DNA of 45,602 nucleotides from Gammaproteobacteria bacterium (GCA_024644945.1 JAHEGU010000025.1:1-45602), one strand, 5' to 3'. Positions 36,076 through 45,602 are shown, counted from the stretch's first letter. Notes: a model not told the origin generated them from the sequence alone. A program made the numbers and translations.

Positions 36076-37044
36076 TTATAGACTTTCATGTGCCTGCAGG
36101 TCAGCATGATAGGAGGATCGGACCATGGGCGCAGAGGCGACATTACTGAATCCCATTTGCTGCCCTTCATTTCCGAGTTCATCAAACTCTTCCGGACTCC
36201 AGTAACGTTCAACATTGAGGTGGTGAGGGCTCGGCTGAAGGTATTGGCCGATCGTCAGCATATCGACATCATGCTTACGCATATCCTGCATCACTCGCAG
36301 AACTTCATCTCTTGTTTCTCCAAGGCCCAGCATCAAGCCTGACTTGGTCGGCATCCCAGGATTGAATTGTTTAGCCCTTCTCAGTAATTCGAGGGAATAC
36401 TGATAGTCGGATCCTGGCCTTGCTTGTTTGTAGAGTCTGGGAACGGTTTCGAGGTTGTGGTTGAAAACATCAGGTATGGCTTTGCCGATTATTTCAATGG
36501 CGACATCCATTCGACCGCGAAAATCCGGAGTCAGGATTTCAATTTTGGTTTTAGGACAGCGCGACCGCACGGACTCAATACACTGTCGAAAATGGTCCGC
36601 GCCGCCGTCCCTTAAATCATCCCTGTCCACTGATGTAATCACGACATAGCGCAAGCGCATCAGTTCAATAGTTTCGGCCAGGTGCCTTGGCTCTTCAGGA
36701 TCGAGCGCATTTGGTCTGCCGTGACCCACGTCACAAAAAGGACATCTGCGAGTGCAGATATCTCCCATGATCATGAAAGTTGCGGTGCCGTTTCCAAAAC
36801 ATTCCCCCAGATTCGGGCAAGCTGCTTCCTCGCAAACGGTATGCAGACCTTTTTCACGCAGTACTTTTTTTAAATCGGTAACCGCCTGGGTCCCAGTAAA
36901 CTTTGCCCTGATCCACTTAGGTTTACGCAGGCGTTGTTCGCGTGAGCGCACTTCTACCTTTACCGGAATCCTGGCGGTCTTGTCTGCGCCTCGCAGCTTC
37001 TCTCCTTTTACTACTGGTCTAGGTCGATTGGTCGAAGCTTCCAT
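36076..37044 (-). CDS. lipA: Lipoyl synthase
   Basis: A 322-residue radical SAM enzyme that inserts two sulfurs into octanoyl groups on the GcvH and 2-oxoacid dehydrogenase lipoyl domains. The auxiliary cluster Cys residues lie in [12 protein letters not shown], the radical SAM CxxxCxxC in [15 protein letters not shown], and the C-terminal Ser in [10 protein letters not shown], which ligates the auxiliary cluster. It lies 36 nt after gcvP on the same strand, so it appears to be part of the glycine cleavage operon. In most gammaproteobacteria lipA is found with lipB. Confidence 0.95.
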   Translation of the reverse strand: MEASTNRPRPVVKGEKLRGADKTARIPVKVEVRSREQRLRKPKWIRAKFTGTQAVTDLKKVLREKGLHTVCEEAACPNLGECFGNGTATFMIMGDICTRRCPFCDVGHGRPNALDPEEPRHLAETIELMRLRYVVITSVDRDDLRDGGADHFRQCIESVRSRCPKTKIEILTPDFRGRMDVAIEIIGKAIPDVFNHNLETVPRLYKQARPGSDYQYSLELLRRAKQFNPGMPTKSGLMLGLGETRDEVLRVMQDMRKHDVDMLTIGQYLQPSPHHLNVERYWSPEEFDELGNEGQQMGFSNVASAPMVRSSYHADLQAHESL

Positions 37045-37080
37045 GTCAAAAAGTGGCAGTGGAAAAGTTGAAATGATTCG

Positions 37081-39963
37081 TCATGCGGCATCCTGCTGTG
37101 GAGGGCTATCTTCATAGTCCGATAGAGGCGGGCACGTACAGACCAAATGTCGGTCGCCATAGACATTATCAACGCGACCTACAGGTGGCCAGTATTTGTT
37201 TTCGCGCATCTCTCTGGTCGGGAAGAACGCCTGCTGGCGAGTATAAGGAAATTCCCATTCGTCCTGTACTAACAGGTGATAGCTGTGGGGTGCATTTTTT
37301 AACAGATTGTTTTCCTGGCTGGCTTTGCCTTCCTCTATATCGCGAATTTCCTGACGGATTTTTATCAAAGCATCACAAAAACGATCGATTTCTGCGAGCG
37401 ATTCACTTTCGGTAGGCTCGATCATCAGGGAGTCCGGTACCGGCCAGGACATTGTAGGTGCATGGAAACCGTAATCCACCAATCGTTTGGCAACATCCTC
37501 AACGGTAATCCCGCTGGACTCTTTGAGCGGTGCGAGGTTGACCACGCACTCATGAGCGACCATTTCGTTAGCTCCCCGATAAACTACTGGGTAATGGGGA
37601 TCCAGCCGGTGGGCCATGTAGTTCGCGTTAAGAATCGCCACTTGCGTAGATCTTTTCTGGCCGTATGTGCCCAATAGCCTGATATAGGCCCAAGATATCA
37701 ACAGGATCAGCGGAGAACCCCAAGGCGCTGCTGATATCGTGCCAAGAGGACTGGAGCCGTGGTTGTTGCAACTCACTACAGGGTGATCGGGCAAAAACGG
37801 GATCAGGTGTTCGCCCACTCCAATTGGACCCATCCCTGGACCGCCCCCGCCATGGGGAATGGCAAATGTTTTGTGTAAGTTGAGGTGCATCACATCAGCG
37901 CCAATTTCTGCGGGTCGGCATATGCCTACCATCGCGTTCATATTTGCGCCATCCATGTAAACCTGGCCGCCATGCTGATGTACGATATCGCAAATTGTTT
38001 TGATCGATTCTTCGAATACACCGTGGGTTGAGGGGTAGGTCACCATGGTGGCAGCCAGATTATCGCTATTGAATTCGGCCTTTTCCCGAAAATCGTCAAG
38101 ATCAATATTGCCGTCGCTGTCACATTTCACAACAACCACTTTCATTCCAGCCATCACTGCACTGGCGGGATTTGTTCCATGGGCTGAAGATGGAATCAGG
38201 CAGACGTTGCGATGGGCCTCTCCTTGCGAATGATGCAGTGCGCGAATACACAAGAGCCCTGTGTATTCGCCTTGGGATCCGGCGTTTGGTTGAAACGAGA
38301 ACCTGGCAAAACCTGTGAGCTGGCAGAGCAGATTGTCGAGTTCATCGATAATCTGATGATAGCCGCCGGTATGCTTTGCCGGTGCAAACGGGTGAATATG
38401 CGCAAACAGCGGATTTGAAATTCCTTCCATTTCGCTGGCGGCATTAAGTTTCATGGTGCATGACCCTAGAGGAATCATCGACCTTGCAAGCGTGATGTCT
38501 TTACTGGCGGTCTTCCGCAAATATCGCATGAACTCTGTTTCTGATCGATAAAGATGAAAATTTGGGTGTGTTAAATATTCACTGGTGCGGTGAAAAGATT
38601 CCGGAATCGACGGGGGCAGATCACGATCAAAGATAATGCCGCTAACTCGCTCTGGGGTACTGCCTGCAAACACCTGAACCAATCCTTCTATTTTTTCCCG
38701 ATTAAGGGTCTCATCAAGTGTCATGCCAACGTGATCGGAATCCACTTTTCTCAGGTTGTAACGTGCCTGCTCTGCTTTATCGACGTAATAATCGGCTCGT
38801 CCAGGAGTACGCACTATTATTGTGTCAAAGAACTCCTGGTGGACTATATCGAATCCGATTTCCTTCAGGCCTTCGGCGAGTGCGCGGGTTAATCTGTTGA
38901 CTGATTTAGCGATACGGTCAAGTCCTTCCGGGCCATGGTACTGAGCATAGAAAGTCGCCATTACTGCTAACAGTACCTGGGAGGTGCATATATTACTATT
39001 CGCCTTATCTCTTCGAATATGTTGTTCACGTGTCTGCAGAGCCATGCGGTAAGCGGGTCTGCCCGCCGAATCGATCGCCACGCCAATCAGGCGGCCCGGA
39101 ATTGATCTTTTGTACTTTTCGTGAGTGGCAAAGTAGGCAGCGTGTGGTCCGCCGAATCCCATTGGAACTCCAAACCGCTGGGTGCTACCTACAGCAATGT
39201 CCGCGCCAAGTTCGGCAGGAGGTGTCAGCTGGGTTAACGCAAGCGGGTCTGCGGCCATGATAATTAGTGCACCGTTAGCCTTTAAGGTCTCAATCTCGGT
39301 TTTAAAGTCTTGAATTAGTCCGGATGTACCCGGGTACTGAAACAACCCGGCAAAATATTGACCTTGCTTCAGCGCATCCAGGTCGCCGACCACCACTTCA
39401 ATTCCCATAGGGATAGCGCGAGTTTTCACCACTGCAATGGTCTGTGGAAGGCAGTCTCCATCCACGAAAAAACGGTTACTTTTATTTTTCCCCACGCGCC
39501 TTGCCATCATCATCGCTTCAGCCGCAGCGGTCGCTTCATCAAGAAGAGATGCATTCGCGAGCTCCATGCCGGTCAGATCCGTGATCATCTGCTGGAAAGT
39601 AATAAGCACTTCAAGGCGGGCCTGACTGACTTCGGGCTGATAAGGAGTATATGCGGTATACCAGTCTGGATTTTCCATAACGTTGCGTCTTATTACCGGT
39701 GGCGTTACGGTTCCGTGGTACCCCATTCCAATCATTGATATTGCTGCGGTATTTTTCGCTGCTATTTGACGTGTAAGCTTGTTTAACCGATTTTCGTCAA
39801 GGGCTTCAGGCAGCCGGAAAGGTTGGCTGCTGCGAATCGACTCCGGAATTGTCTGCTCGATCAGATGATCCATGGATTCAAGTCCCAAGGTTTCGAGCAT
39901 TTTGGCTATTTGTTGCGGATCCGGACCGATATGGCGGCGGGTAAAGTCGTCAGCTCTCGGCAT
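37081..39963 (-). CDS. gcvP: Glycine dehydrogenase (decarboxylating), GcvP
   Basis: A 960-residue single-chain P-protein, which decarboxylates glycine and passes the aminomethyl group to lipoyl-GcvH. It opens FTRRHIGPD. The N-terminal half has [14 protein letters not shown] and the C-terminal half the PLP site [18 protein letters not shown] with the Schiff-base Lys. [10 protein letters not shown] precedes it. The length is standard for the fused alpha-beta form. It lies 57 nt after gcvH in a gcvT-gcvH-gcvP-lipA order. Confidence 0.97.
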   Translation of the reverse strand: MPRADDFTRRHIGPDPQQIAKMLETLGLESMDHLIEQTIPESIRSSQPFRLPEALDENRLNKLTRQIAAKNTAAISMIGMGYHGTVTPPVIRRNVMENPDWYTAYTPYQPEVSQARLEVLITFQQMITDLTGMELANASLLDEATAAAEAMMMARRVGKNKSNRFFVDGDCLPQTIAVVKTRAIPMGIEVVVGDLDALKQGQYFAGLFQYPGTSGLIQDFKTEIETLKANGALIIMAADPLALTQLTPPAELGADIAVGSTQRFGVPMGFGGPHAAYFATHEKYKRSIPGRLIGVAIDSAGRPAYRMALQTREQHIRRDKANSNICTSQVLLAVMATFYAQYHGPEGLDRIAKSVNRLTRALAEGLKEIGFDIVHQEFFDTIIVRTPGRADYYVDKAEQARYNLRKVDSDHVGMTLDETLNREKIEGLVQVFAGSTPERVSGIIFDRDLPPSIPESFHRTSEYLTHPNFHLYRSETEFMRYLRKTASKDITLARSMIPLGSCTMKLNAASEMEGISNPLFAHIHPFAPAKHTGGYHQIIDELDNLLCQLTGFARFSFQPNAGSQGEYTGLLCIRALHHSQGEAHRNVCLIPSSAHGTNPASAVMAGMKVVVVKCDSDGNIDLDDFREKAEFNSDNLAATMVTYPSTHGVFEESIKTICDIVHQHGGQVYMDGANMNAMVGICRPAEIGADVMHLNLHKTFAIPHGGGGPGMGPIGVGEHLIPFLPDHPVVSCNNHGSSPLGTISAAPWGSPLILLISWAYIRLLGTYGQKRSTQVAILNANYMAHRLDPHYPVVYRGANEMVAHECVVNLAPLKESSGITVEDVAKRLVDYGFHAPTMSWPVPDSLMIEPTESESLAEIDRFCDALIKIRQEIRDIEEGKASQENNLLKNAPHSYHLLVQDEWEFPYTRQQAFFPTREMRENKYWPPVGRVDNVYGDRHLVCTCPPLSDYEDSPPQQDAA

Positions 39964-40020
39964 GGCGTGTTCTCCGAAATTTATTAAGTCTGAATAAGAG
40001 TGAAGTGGACAGAAATATAA

Positions 40021-40395
40021 TCAAGCCAAGGATTCGACTAGGGTCTGGTAAGCCTCCTCGTCCAACATAGCTTCCAGCTGACCCGGATCTGCAGGGCGCA
40101 GTTTATAGAACCATCCTTCTCCGGTTGGGTCTTCATTGACCTTCTCAGGGGTGTCAGCCAGCGCTTCATTGACTTCAACTATAGTACCTGAGACGGGCGA
40201 TTTCACTTCCCCGGCGGCCTTTACAGATTCTACCACTGCAGTGTCTTCGCCCTGATCAACCTCCCGGTCGACCTCCGGGAGTTCGACGAAAACCACTTCG
40301 CCAAGTTGCTGCTGCGCAAAATCAGTGATCCCTATAACCACTAGATCACCTTCCTGTCGAGCCCACTCATGGTCGTCTGTGTATTTCATATTCAT
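40021..40395 (-). CDS. gcvH: Glycine cleavage system H protein
   Basis: A 124-residue lipoyl carrier. It has KYTDDHEWA near the start, the lipoylation Lys59 in VVESVKAAGEVKSPVSG and the C-terminal GEGWFYKL. It shuttles the aminomethyl group between the P, T and L proteins. The ATG at 40395 is used because GGAG lies about 9 nt upstream; a TTG at 40410 would contain that Shine-Dalgarno sequence. The gene for its lipoylating enzyme, lipA, is in the same operon. Confidence 0.96.
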   Translation of the reverse strand: MNMKYTDDHEWARQEGDLVVIGITDFAQQQLGEVVFVELPEVDREVDQGEDTAVVESVKAAGEVKSPVSGTIVEVNEALADTPEKVNEDPTGEGWFYKLRPADPGQLEAMLDEEAYQTLVESLA

Positions 40396-40496
40396 GGATG
40401 CTTTCTCCAAATTATTAGTCTGTTAACAATACTATTTCGCCTTTACAAATGACTTTAAAAAAATCGAGTCTCTTGGTCGTATTCTACTCGGAGTGA

Positions 40497-41627
40497 TCAA
40501 CGAGCATATCGATGTGATACAAAGGGTAGGGTTGCTACTGAGACAGGTAAAAGTTTGCCGCGGACTTCTGCCTGCAACAAGGTACCCGCTGTCGATAAGG
40601 CGGTGTTGACATAACCCATGCTGATCGGATGTCCGAGCGATGGACTGAAACCGCCGCTGGTAATACTGCCGACAGGGTTACTATCTTGATCAAACAATTG
40701 CGTACCGGTTCGCATAGGGGCACGACCCTCGGGAAGCAGACCCACTAGTTTTCGTTTGGGGCCCTGAACAAATTGATCAAGGATAATATCTGCCCCTGGG
40801 AAACCTCCTTCTCGTGCACCTCCTGCACGTCTCGGTGGTGAAATTGCCCATTTAAGGCCGGCTTCAATAGGTGTGGTCTCGGGATCAAGGTCCTGGCCAT
40901 ATAGGCAAAGCCCCGCCTCCATACGCAGCGAGTCTCGAGCGCCAAGCCCGGCAAGGTCCACTGATTCATGACTCAGAAAGGCTTTCGCCAGACTGGGTGC
41001 ATGTTCTGCTGCTAACGATATTTCGAAACCGTCCTCACCACTATAACCCGATCTCGATACCATACAGGGGAAACCCGCCAACTCGAGATCCTGCACATCC
41101 ATGAACTTCATTCGACTAACATCTTGCTCCGGTTGGCTGACAGATTTGGATAATACATCGGCGGATTCCGGTCCTTGTAACGCGATGAGAGCAAGATCGT
41201 CCATCATCTCGAATTGTAATGTGTTGCCGAGATTGTCCTTTAACAGGGCCAAGTCGTCATGCTTGCAGGCTGCATTAACTATCAGTACAAAATGATCACC
41301 CCTATTGATTGCCATCAGGTCATCCAAAATACCACCCTGGAGGTTCAATAGTAATCCATACTTTTGTCTACCATCAGCCAGTCCGATCAAGTCTGCAGGA
41401 ATCTGATTCTCCAGTTGAGCCGCGATACTTTCTCCGTCAACGCGAATCTGTCCCATGTGCGAAACATCAAACAACCCGGCCATGGCGCGAGTGTGTAAAT
41501 GTTCTTTGATAATCCCCGGAGTATAGTGCACCGGCATTTCGTAGCCGGCAAATGGAACAAGTTTTGCCTGGTTATCTTGATGCAGCGCATGTAGAGGAGT
41601 AGTTTGCAGCGGGTTATGATCAGCCAT
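40497..41627 (-). CDS. gcvT: Aminomethyltransferase, GcvT
   Basis: A 376-residue T-protein, which releases ammonia from aminomethyl-lipoyl-GcvH and makes methylene-THF. It has LVPFAGYEMPVHY near the start, FDVSHMGQIRVDG with a conserved Asp, SRSGYSGEDGFEI in the middle, and ARDSLRMEAGLCLYG. It is the first gene of the operon. The upstream 118 nt are very AT-rich and hold a possible promoter; I do not see glycine riboswitch core sequences. Confidence 0.96.
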   Translation of the reverse strand: MADHNPLQTTPLHALHQDNQAKLVPFAGYEMPVHYTPGIIKEHLHTRAMAGLFDVSHMGQIRVDGESIAAQLENQIPADLIGLADGRQKYGLLLNLQGGILDDLMAINRGDHFVLIVNAACKHDDLALLKDNLGNTLQFEMMDDLALIALQGPESADVLSKSVSQPEQDVSRMKFMDVQDLELAGFPCMVSRSGYSGEDGFEISLAAEHAPSLAKAFLSHESVDLAGLGARDSLRMEAGLCLYGQDLDPETTPIEAGLKWAISPPRRAGGAREGGFPGADIILDQFVQGPKRKLVGLLPEGRAPMRTGTQLFDQDSNPVGSITSGGFSPSLGHPISMGYVNTALSTAGTLLQAEVRGKLLPVSVATLPFVSHRYAR

Positions 41628-41697
41628 GCTCCCGGTCCAGTTTTTATATTAAGACGAATGTATGAAAGTTGGTTTTTAACTATAACAATAATTAATT

Positions 41698-41725
41698 AAT
41701 ATAATTTATTTATTTGGAATGTAAA
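41698..41725 (-). promoter_or_regulatory. Candidate gcvT promoter
   Basis: On the minus strand TTTACA (41720-41725), a 16-nt spacer and TATATT (41698-41703) in an AT-rich stretch, with a leader of about 70 nt. It is weakly supported because AT-rich DNA gives chance matches. Confidence 0.3.
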
Positions 41726-41745
41726 CGTACAAATTTCGTCTGAAT

Positions 41746-42666
41746 TTATGAGCCGGTCTCTCGATATCTTTCGCACTTTGACAGAAAAGTCTGGGTACTA
41801 ACTGGCATCGGAACTCGAACATTTGCAATCCAGGTGATCAGGTTCCTGCCGTTTCTCAGTAAATTAGTGCCGCGTTTTATATGTCGCTCCAGTTCAGCAC
41901 TAGCACCCCGTGGTATCACCGCCATGAACTCAACCAGCTTTTCTCCATCTGCGACAAACTCCGGCCAGACCTGATAGTAACTTGAGTCGCTGCGTAATAT
42001 TTCACATTCTCGTTTGGCGATTTCAATGAAGTCATCAATGAGAGGGGGTACTTCATCAAAACAGGGATGAATGCTCAGCGTTTGTTTTAGTGACGCACCA
42101 ATGCAATCAATTTCTTTCATTGCTTGTGCAATCTTACGATATCTACTGGTGTAATAATCCGCGATCGGCATTGTGAAGACTTTAACTGGCTCACCCCAGA
42201 GTTCATCCACTCCTTCTTCACCACTGTGATGGAGCACGTTTTCACTCAATTCCAGCGCCTCAGAAAAACAAACAGAGCACTGTTTCATCAACGCATTATC
42301 CCGAGTGATTTTTATTCCACGTTGCTCCAGGTCGACTATGGTTGTGAATATGTCGGTTGCACGATTAAACAGTGCGCCCGCCAGCATCGCGGCATTAATA
42401 CGCTTTCTGCGAGGATCTGTTTCCTTTTCAAACGCTTCGCGAGCAAGCTCCAGTTTATCTCCAGGTGTGTTTATACCAGCTTCCGTGTGGTGAAAAGTTC
42501 GTTTGGTCAGCGCATCGATAAGGCGCTTCTTTTCCGCCAGAGATTCGACCGGGGGCTGATAGTAACGAATCCAGTACCCATCATAAAAAATATGTGGTAC
42601 CTGGTCGATATCTTGCACCGTACCGTTTTCAGGATACGGGTGATTGCTCGCAGCTTCAGGATTCAT
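41746..42666 (-). CDS. Uncharacterised helical protein upstream of gcvT
   Basis: 306 residues that I do not recognise. No signal peptide or membrane helix is visible. The content is mostly charged helices. A short N-terminal segment (VPHIFYDGYWIRYYQPP) is aromatic-rich; later segments such as YYTSRYRKIAQAMKEIDCIG and EIAKRECEILRSDSSYYQVW look amphipathic. An exposed CSVC pair is near residue 131. It is on the same strand as gcvT, 118 nt upstream, and could be cotranscribed or separate. The coding frame is long and free of breaks, so the gene is probably real, but no function can be given. Confidence 0.7.
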   Translation of the reverse strand: MNPEAASNHPYPENGTVQDIDQVPHIFYDGYWIRYYQPPVESLAEKKRLIDALTKRTFHHTEAGINTPGDKLELAREAFEKETDPRRKRINAAMLAGALFNRATDIFTTIVDLEQRGIKITRDNALMKQCSVCFSEALELSENVLHHSGEEGVDELWGEPVKVFTMPIADYYTSRYRKIAQAMKEIDCIGASLKQTLSIHPCFDEVPPLIDDFIEIAKRECEILRSDSSYYQVWPEFVADGEKLVEFMAVIPRGASAELERHIKRGTNLLRNGRNLITWIANVRVPMPVSTQTFLSKCERYRETGS

Positions 42667-42845
42667 GTTGGTGCGTGTTACTCCCTGTGGGAAGTGGACG
42701 GGATTCTAGGTCGTGGAACAGTGGAGTTCAATGCCATATCCACCATTTGTCGCCTGCACGTAACTGGAGTTTTAAAGCGGAATAATTATCAGTGCAATTG
42801 AGAGGTCTTGTCTGATAATGGTCCCGTATAGAAGGTTCACACGCT

Positions 42846-44213
42846 TTAACGACCTTTCAAAGAGGAATATGCCTGATCGAGGCTAGATCCAATTTTTTCC
42901 ACCATTTCATCAACTTGCAGTCTCGAAATAATCAATGGTGGGCACATGATCATGGCATCTCCGACGGCCCGCATAATTAAACCATTATCTGCACAGGCAT
43001 CACGACAGGCCACACCGGCGGCGCCATCTTCGTCAAAGCGTTCTTTAGTGCCCTTATCTTTTACTAGTTCCAAAGCGCCAAGAAATCCCTTGGCTCGGGC
43101 TTCGCCCACTAACGGGTGATCTGCTAAGGATAGGAACTTGCGATGTAAATAGTTCATTACATTATCGCGCGCATTTTCGATAATGCGCTCGTCACGCAGA
43201 ATTTGAACATTTCGAAGTGCAACCGCACAGGCAACCGGATGTCCAGAGTAGGTATAACCATGGGTGAATTCTTTACCCTCTTGGTCCACTATTTCAGCGA
43301 CTCGGTCTGAAATCATCACGGCCCCGATGGGTTGGTAGCCAGACGAGAGCCCTTTGGCCATTGTCATGACATCGGCTTCGATATGATAGGCGTCGGATCC
43401 GAACCACTCGCCGGTGCGGCCAAACCCACATATAACCTCATCCGCCACCATTAGGATGTCATATTTCTTGCAGATTCGTTGAATTTCAGGCCAGTAACTT
43501 TCGGGCGGAACAATTACGCCTCCCGCTCCCTGGATGGGCTCGCCAATAAAGGCTGCAACTCGATCAGCGCCAAGCTCGATTATTTTCTGCTCCAGTGACT
43601 GTGCGGCATGTACGCCAAACTCTTCGGGTGTCATATCACCGCCTTCGCGATAGTAATAAGGTTGCTCTATATGCTCGATATCCGGAATTGGCATTCCACC
43701 GATTGCGTGCATGGCCTGCATACCGCCCAGGCTCGCGCCGGCCATGGTGCTCCCATGGTACGCATTCTTGCGACTGATAATCACACTGCGTCGCGGCTGC
43801 TCGTTGAGCTGCCAGTAGTAACGTACCAAGCGCACCACAGTATCATTGCCGTCAGAGCCGGAACATCCAAAAAATACCCGTTTGAACTGGGGTGGGGTGA
43901 CTTCAGCCAAAATCTCAGCCAGTTCAATTGCTGGCACGTGCGCGGATTGGAAGAAGCTATTGTAGTAGGGCAATTGCTCCATCTGAATTTTTGCCACTTC
44001 GGCGAGTTCGGTTCGTCCATAGCCGATATTGACGCACCACAGTCCAGCCATACCGTCCAAGTATTTTTTGCCGTCAGAATCATAGATATAAACATTGTCC
44101 GCGCCAGTAATAATACGTGCTCCGCGTCGATGCATATCGTGGTGATCGGTAAACGGGTGCACATGATGCTTAGCGTCGAGCGCCCTAAGTTCAGCGGTGT
44201 TATAGGATTCCAT
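42846..44213 (-). CDS. Class III aminotransferase, SpuC-type putrescine/polyamine transaminase
   Basis: A 455-residue PLP enzyme. It opens HPFTDHHDMHRRGARIITGA and has DGMAGLWCVNIGYG near residue 53. GCSGSDGNDTVVRLVRYYW follows, where relatives usually have GSEANDT, then AYHGSTMAGASLGG, IGEPIQGAGGVI and ADEVICGFGRTGEWFG. The PLP Lys287 is in MTMAKGLSSGYQP. This pattern is close to Pseudomonas SpuC, which transaminates putrescine and related diamines to pyruvate. Other omega-aminotransferases of the same subgroup remain possible. With the agmatinase it would form an agmatine-to-GABA route. It is a single gene, with no aldehyde dehydrogenase or glutamylputrescine genes next to it. Confidence 0.87.
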   Translation of the reverse strand: MESYNTAELRALDAKHHVHPFTDHHDMHRRGARIITGADNVYIYDSDGKKYLDGMAGLWCVNIGYGRTELAEVAKIQMEQLPYYNSFFQSAHVPAIELAEILAEVTPPQFKRVFFGCSGSDGNDTVVRLVRYYWQLNEQPRRSVIISRKNAYHGSTMAGASLGGMQAMHAIGGMPIPDIEHIEQPYYYREGGDMTPEEFGVHAAQSLEQKIIELGADRVAAFIGEPIQGAGGVIVPPESYWPEIQRICKKYDILMVADEVICGFGRTGEWFGSDAYHIEADVMTMAKGLSSGYQPIGAVMISDRVAEIVDQEGKEFTHGYTYSGHPVACAVALRNVQILRDERIIENARDNVMNYLHRKFLSLADHPLVGEARAKGFLGALELVKDKGTKERFDEDGAAGVACRDACADNGLIMRAVGDAMIMCPPLIISRLQVDEMVEKIGSSLDQAYSSLKGR

Positions 44214-44342
44214 CGGGTTCTCCGGATGCGGTCAATATTTTCAGTCCGGATGGTAACGGAGCCAGATGATCAACACAATGAATTGACTCGCTGCCGGAAT
44301 CCAATTGGAGTACGATAACGGTGGAAGTTTAAGAATACGAAT

Positions 44343-44906
44343 GTGGTTAATAACGATAAAAATTCTGATAATACTGCGATAAAGTGGGTAACAGATGTCG
44401 ACCTGGATCAGTGTATTCTAGGGCGCCAGTCTGAACTTCTTGCTTTTAGCAGTCACGAAGAGGCGTGCAGGGTGTTAAGCGCGATGATCGATCAGGCTAG
44501 CCATCAGGTAATTTATTTTGGTCAGTCTCTGAATGCCAGGTTGTTAGGTGATAGCGCAGTAATGAAAAGTATAAGTTCTCTTATGCACCGTAACCGTTCG
44601 GCGCAGGTGAAAACATTGGTAAACCAAAGCTATGATTTGGTGCAGTCTGGGCATCGGCTGGTCGAATTGCTGAGGCATTTCATGCCGGCCGTGGAGTGCA
44701 GGATTAGAAGGATCCAATCCAATAGTTTTGACGGGACTTGCGTGATGATTGATCGGACTGGATACCTATATCTTCCTGACTCAGAACGGATCAAAGGATC
44801 CGCGAGTTTTAATGGCATCGGCACCGTCGACAAACTCTGTAGTGTGTTTGACACCGAGTGGCAAGTGGCGGAACCCGATCCGGAAATCCGACCACTTGTC
44901 ATTTGA
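44343..44906 (+). CDS. DUF7931-like protein (possible PLD-like fold)
   Basis: 187 residues starting at a GTG. The order of features fits a small gammaproteobacterial family I associate with DUF7931: an early strand QVIYFGQSLNARLLGDSAV, an NRSAQVKTLVNQSYDLVQSG strand-helix, the helix GHRLVELLRHFMPAVECRIR, a VMIDRTGYLYLPDSE strand pair, and an EWQVAEPDPEIRPLVI end. The arrangement resembles one half of a phospholipase D-like domain, but no HKD motif is present, so enzyme activity is doubtful. No function is known to me. It is divergent from the SpuC-like gene. Confidence 0.6.
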   Translation: MVNNDKNSDNTAIKWVTDVDLDQCILGRQSELLAFSSHEEACRVLSAMIDQASHQVIYFGQSLNARLLGDSAVMKSISSLMHRNRSAQVKTLVNQSYDLVQSGHRLVELLRHFMPAVECRIRRIQSNSFDGTCVMIDRTGYLYLPDSERIKGSASFNGIGTVDKLCSVFDTEWQVAEPDPEIRPLVI

Positions 44907-45039
44907 TAGGAGCTGGCTTTCTCCCGTGGCGAGCTTTAGTGTGCTGGTAAGTGATTCCTTGAGCACCTGCAATGTGATAACTTCTAACCTAATCAGAGCG
45001 TGAGAGATCAAGCTCCAGGGGCGGCTCTGGGGGCGCCGA

Positions 45040-45056
45040 AGTAATTTTTAATTACT
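45040..45056. repeat. 7-bp inverted repeat in the gap before the globin gene
   Basis: AGTAATT-TTT-AATTACT, about 110 nt upstream of the globin gene and 135 nt after the DUF7931-like gene. It has an AT-rich stem and could be an operator; it is a weak terminator candidate at best. Confidence 0.35.
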
Positions 45057-45165
45057 CAGTGAATTTATATCTTTGCCTCAGCGTCCTGTCAGGGATGTGA
45101 CCGTCAGCCCTATCTTAAATACTGGCTAGTGGAAAAATTGAGACTGATTACAGGAACTTGTTAAC

Positions 45166-45570
45166 GTGATTCAAAGATACTCGGTGAAGGTTTTTAATGA
45201 CAGCTTCGAACGTTGTAGCCGTGATCCAGCATTTCTCGAAAGGTTTTACGAGATTTTCATTTCGAGTAATGATGAAGTGCGGGAAAAATTTAAGAATACG
45301 GATATGGAAAATCAAAAAGGAGTGCTGCGGATTTCGTTGTCATATATGATGCTCGCACACCAAACTCCGAATGTTCTGGATAAGCTGGCAGTCCAGCACA
45401 ACACGCAAAATCTTGATATCAAACCGCATCTTTATTCAGTATGGCTGGACAGTATGGTGCGCGCAGTCAAACTTACCGATCTTGAGTACGATGATGGTGT
45501 CGAGCAGGCTTGGCGGGATATGATGCAGCCCGGTATTGACTACATCATCAGTAAATATGATGACATATAA
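45166..45570 (+). CDS. Single-domain globin-like protein
   Basis: 134 residues that read as a globin: helix A/B with FERCSRDPAFLERFYEIFI, a CD-region Phe in VREKFKNTD, helix E at GVLRISLSYMML, and the probable proximal His78 in LDKLAVQHNTQNLDI at helix F. The sequence IKPHLYSVWLDSMVRAVKL then covers helix G, and QAWRDMMQPGIDYI helix H with the conserved Trp. The likely role is binding O2 or NO, or gas and redox sensing; no extra domain is present. It starts at a GTG with AGGAA about 11 nt upstream. Standalone globins of this type are found in many marine gammaproteobacteria. Confidence 0.82.
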   Translation: MIQRYSVKVFNDSFERCSRDPAFLERFYEIFISSNDEVREKFKNTDMENQKGVLRISLSYMMLAHQTPNVLDKLAVQHNTQNLDIKPHLYSVWLDSMVRAVKLTDLEYDDGVEQAWRDMMQPGIDYIISKYDDI

Positions 45571-45602
45571 AGACTGTTGAATCAGGCCAGGTCAGCTAAA
45601 TT

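Noticed and set aside
41628-41745. Glycine riboswitch upstream of gcvT
   Set aside because: The region is only 118 nt and AT-rich, without the GC-rich conserved core or tandem aptamers expected.
1-45602. CRISPR arrays, insertion sequences, integrases or phage genes
   Set aside because: No regularly spaced repeats, transposase or integrase motifs, or phage proteins were found on reading the window.

Overview
The window looks like chromosomal core DNA of a heterotrophic, probably aquatic or marine gammaproteobacterium outside Enterobacterales. This rests on gene order and protein types, not on a database search. The block lolB-ispE-tRNA-Gln-prs-rplY-pth-ychF next to hemA-prfA-prmC is the classic gammaproteobacterial (Pseudomonas-like) arrangement. 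The rpsO-pnp pair, the gammaproteobacterial-type Asd and the PA2778/PA2779 lipoprotein pair agree with it. No phage, insertion sequence or CRISPR array is visible.

Layout. (1) Positions 1-1100 hold a decayed cation diffusion facilitator gene. (2) Positions 1501-8318, minus strand, hold a GST-like protein, a GlcG/HbpS-like protein, a NorD/CbbO-type VWA protein, ychF, pth, rplY, prs and tRNA-Gln(TTG). The VWA gene seems to begin at an AUU codon behind a strong Shine-Dalgarno sequence that overlaps the ychF stop. (3) A roughly 735-nt gene-free stretch and a plus-strand agmatinase gene split tRNA-Gln from ispE-lolB-TPR lipoprotein. (4) Positions 13660-16954, plus strand, hold hemA-prfA-prmC, whose tail overlaps a convergent DUF1015 gene that leads a serC-serA serine locus. 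A divergent class V aminotransferase of the serine/alanine-glyoxylate type faces serA across a region with a good operator-like palindrome. (5) Positions 21879-24559 hold the PA2778/PA2779 pair and asd. (6) Positions 24657-28002 hold rpsO-pnp with promoter and terminator, then a short RodZ-like protein. (7) Positions 28104-30486 hold an AI-2E transporter remnant and a two-component system. (8) Positions 30621-35897 hold an AlkA-type glycosylase and a complete AapJQMP-type amino-acid ABC transporter. (9) Positions 36076-42666 hold gcvT-gcvH-gcvP-lipA with an unrecognised 306-aa protein upstream. (10) Positions 42846-45570 hold a SpuC-type aminotransferase, a DUF7931-like protein and a single-domain globin.

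Two metabolic themes recur. Serine, glycine and C1 metabolism is represented by serA, serC, DUF1015, the glyoxylate-type aminotransferase, the complete glycine cleavage operon with its own lipoyl synthase, and an amino-acid importer. Polyamine catabolism is represented by agmatinase and a SpuC-like transaminase about 33 kb apart. The best leads for new biology are the DUF1015 protein (a ParB/Srx-like GxHR signature inside a serine operon), the VWA protein with an apparent AUU start and no MoxR partner, the PA2778/PA2779 pair, and the unknown gene before gcvT.
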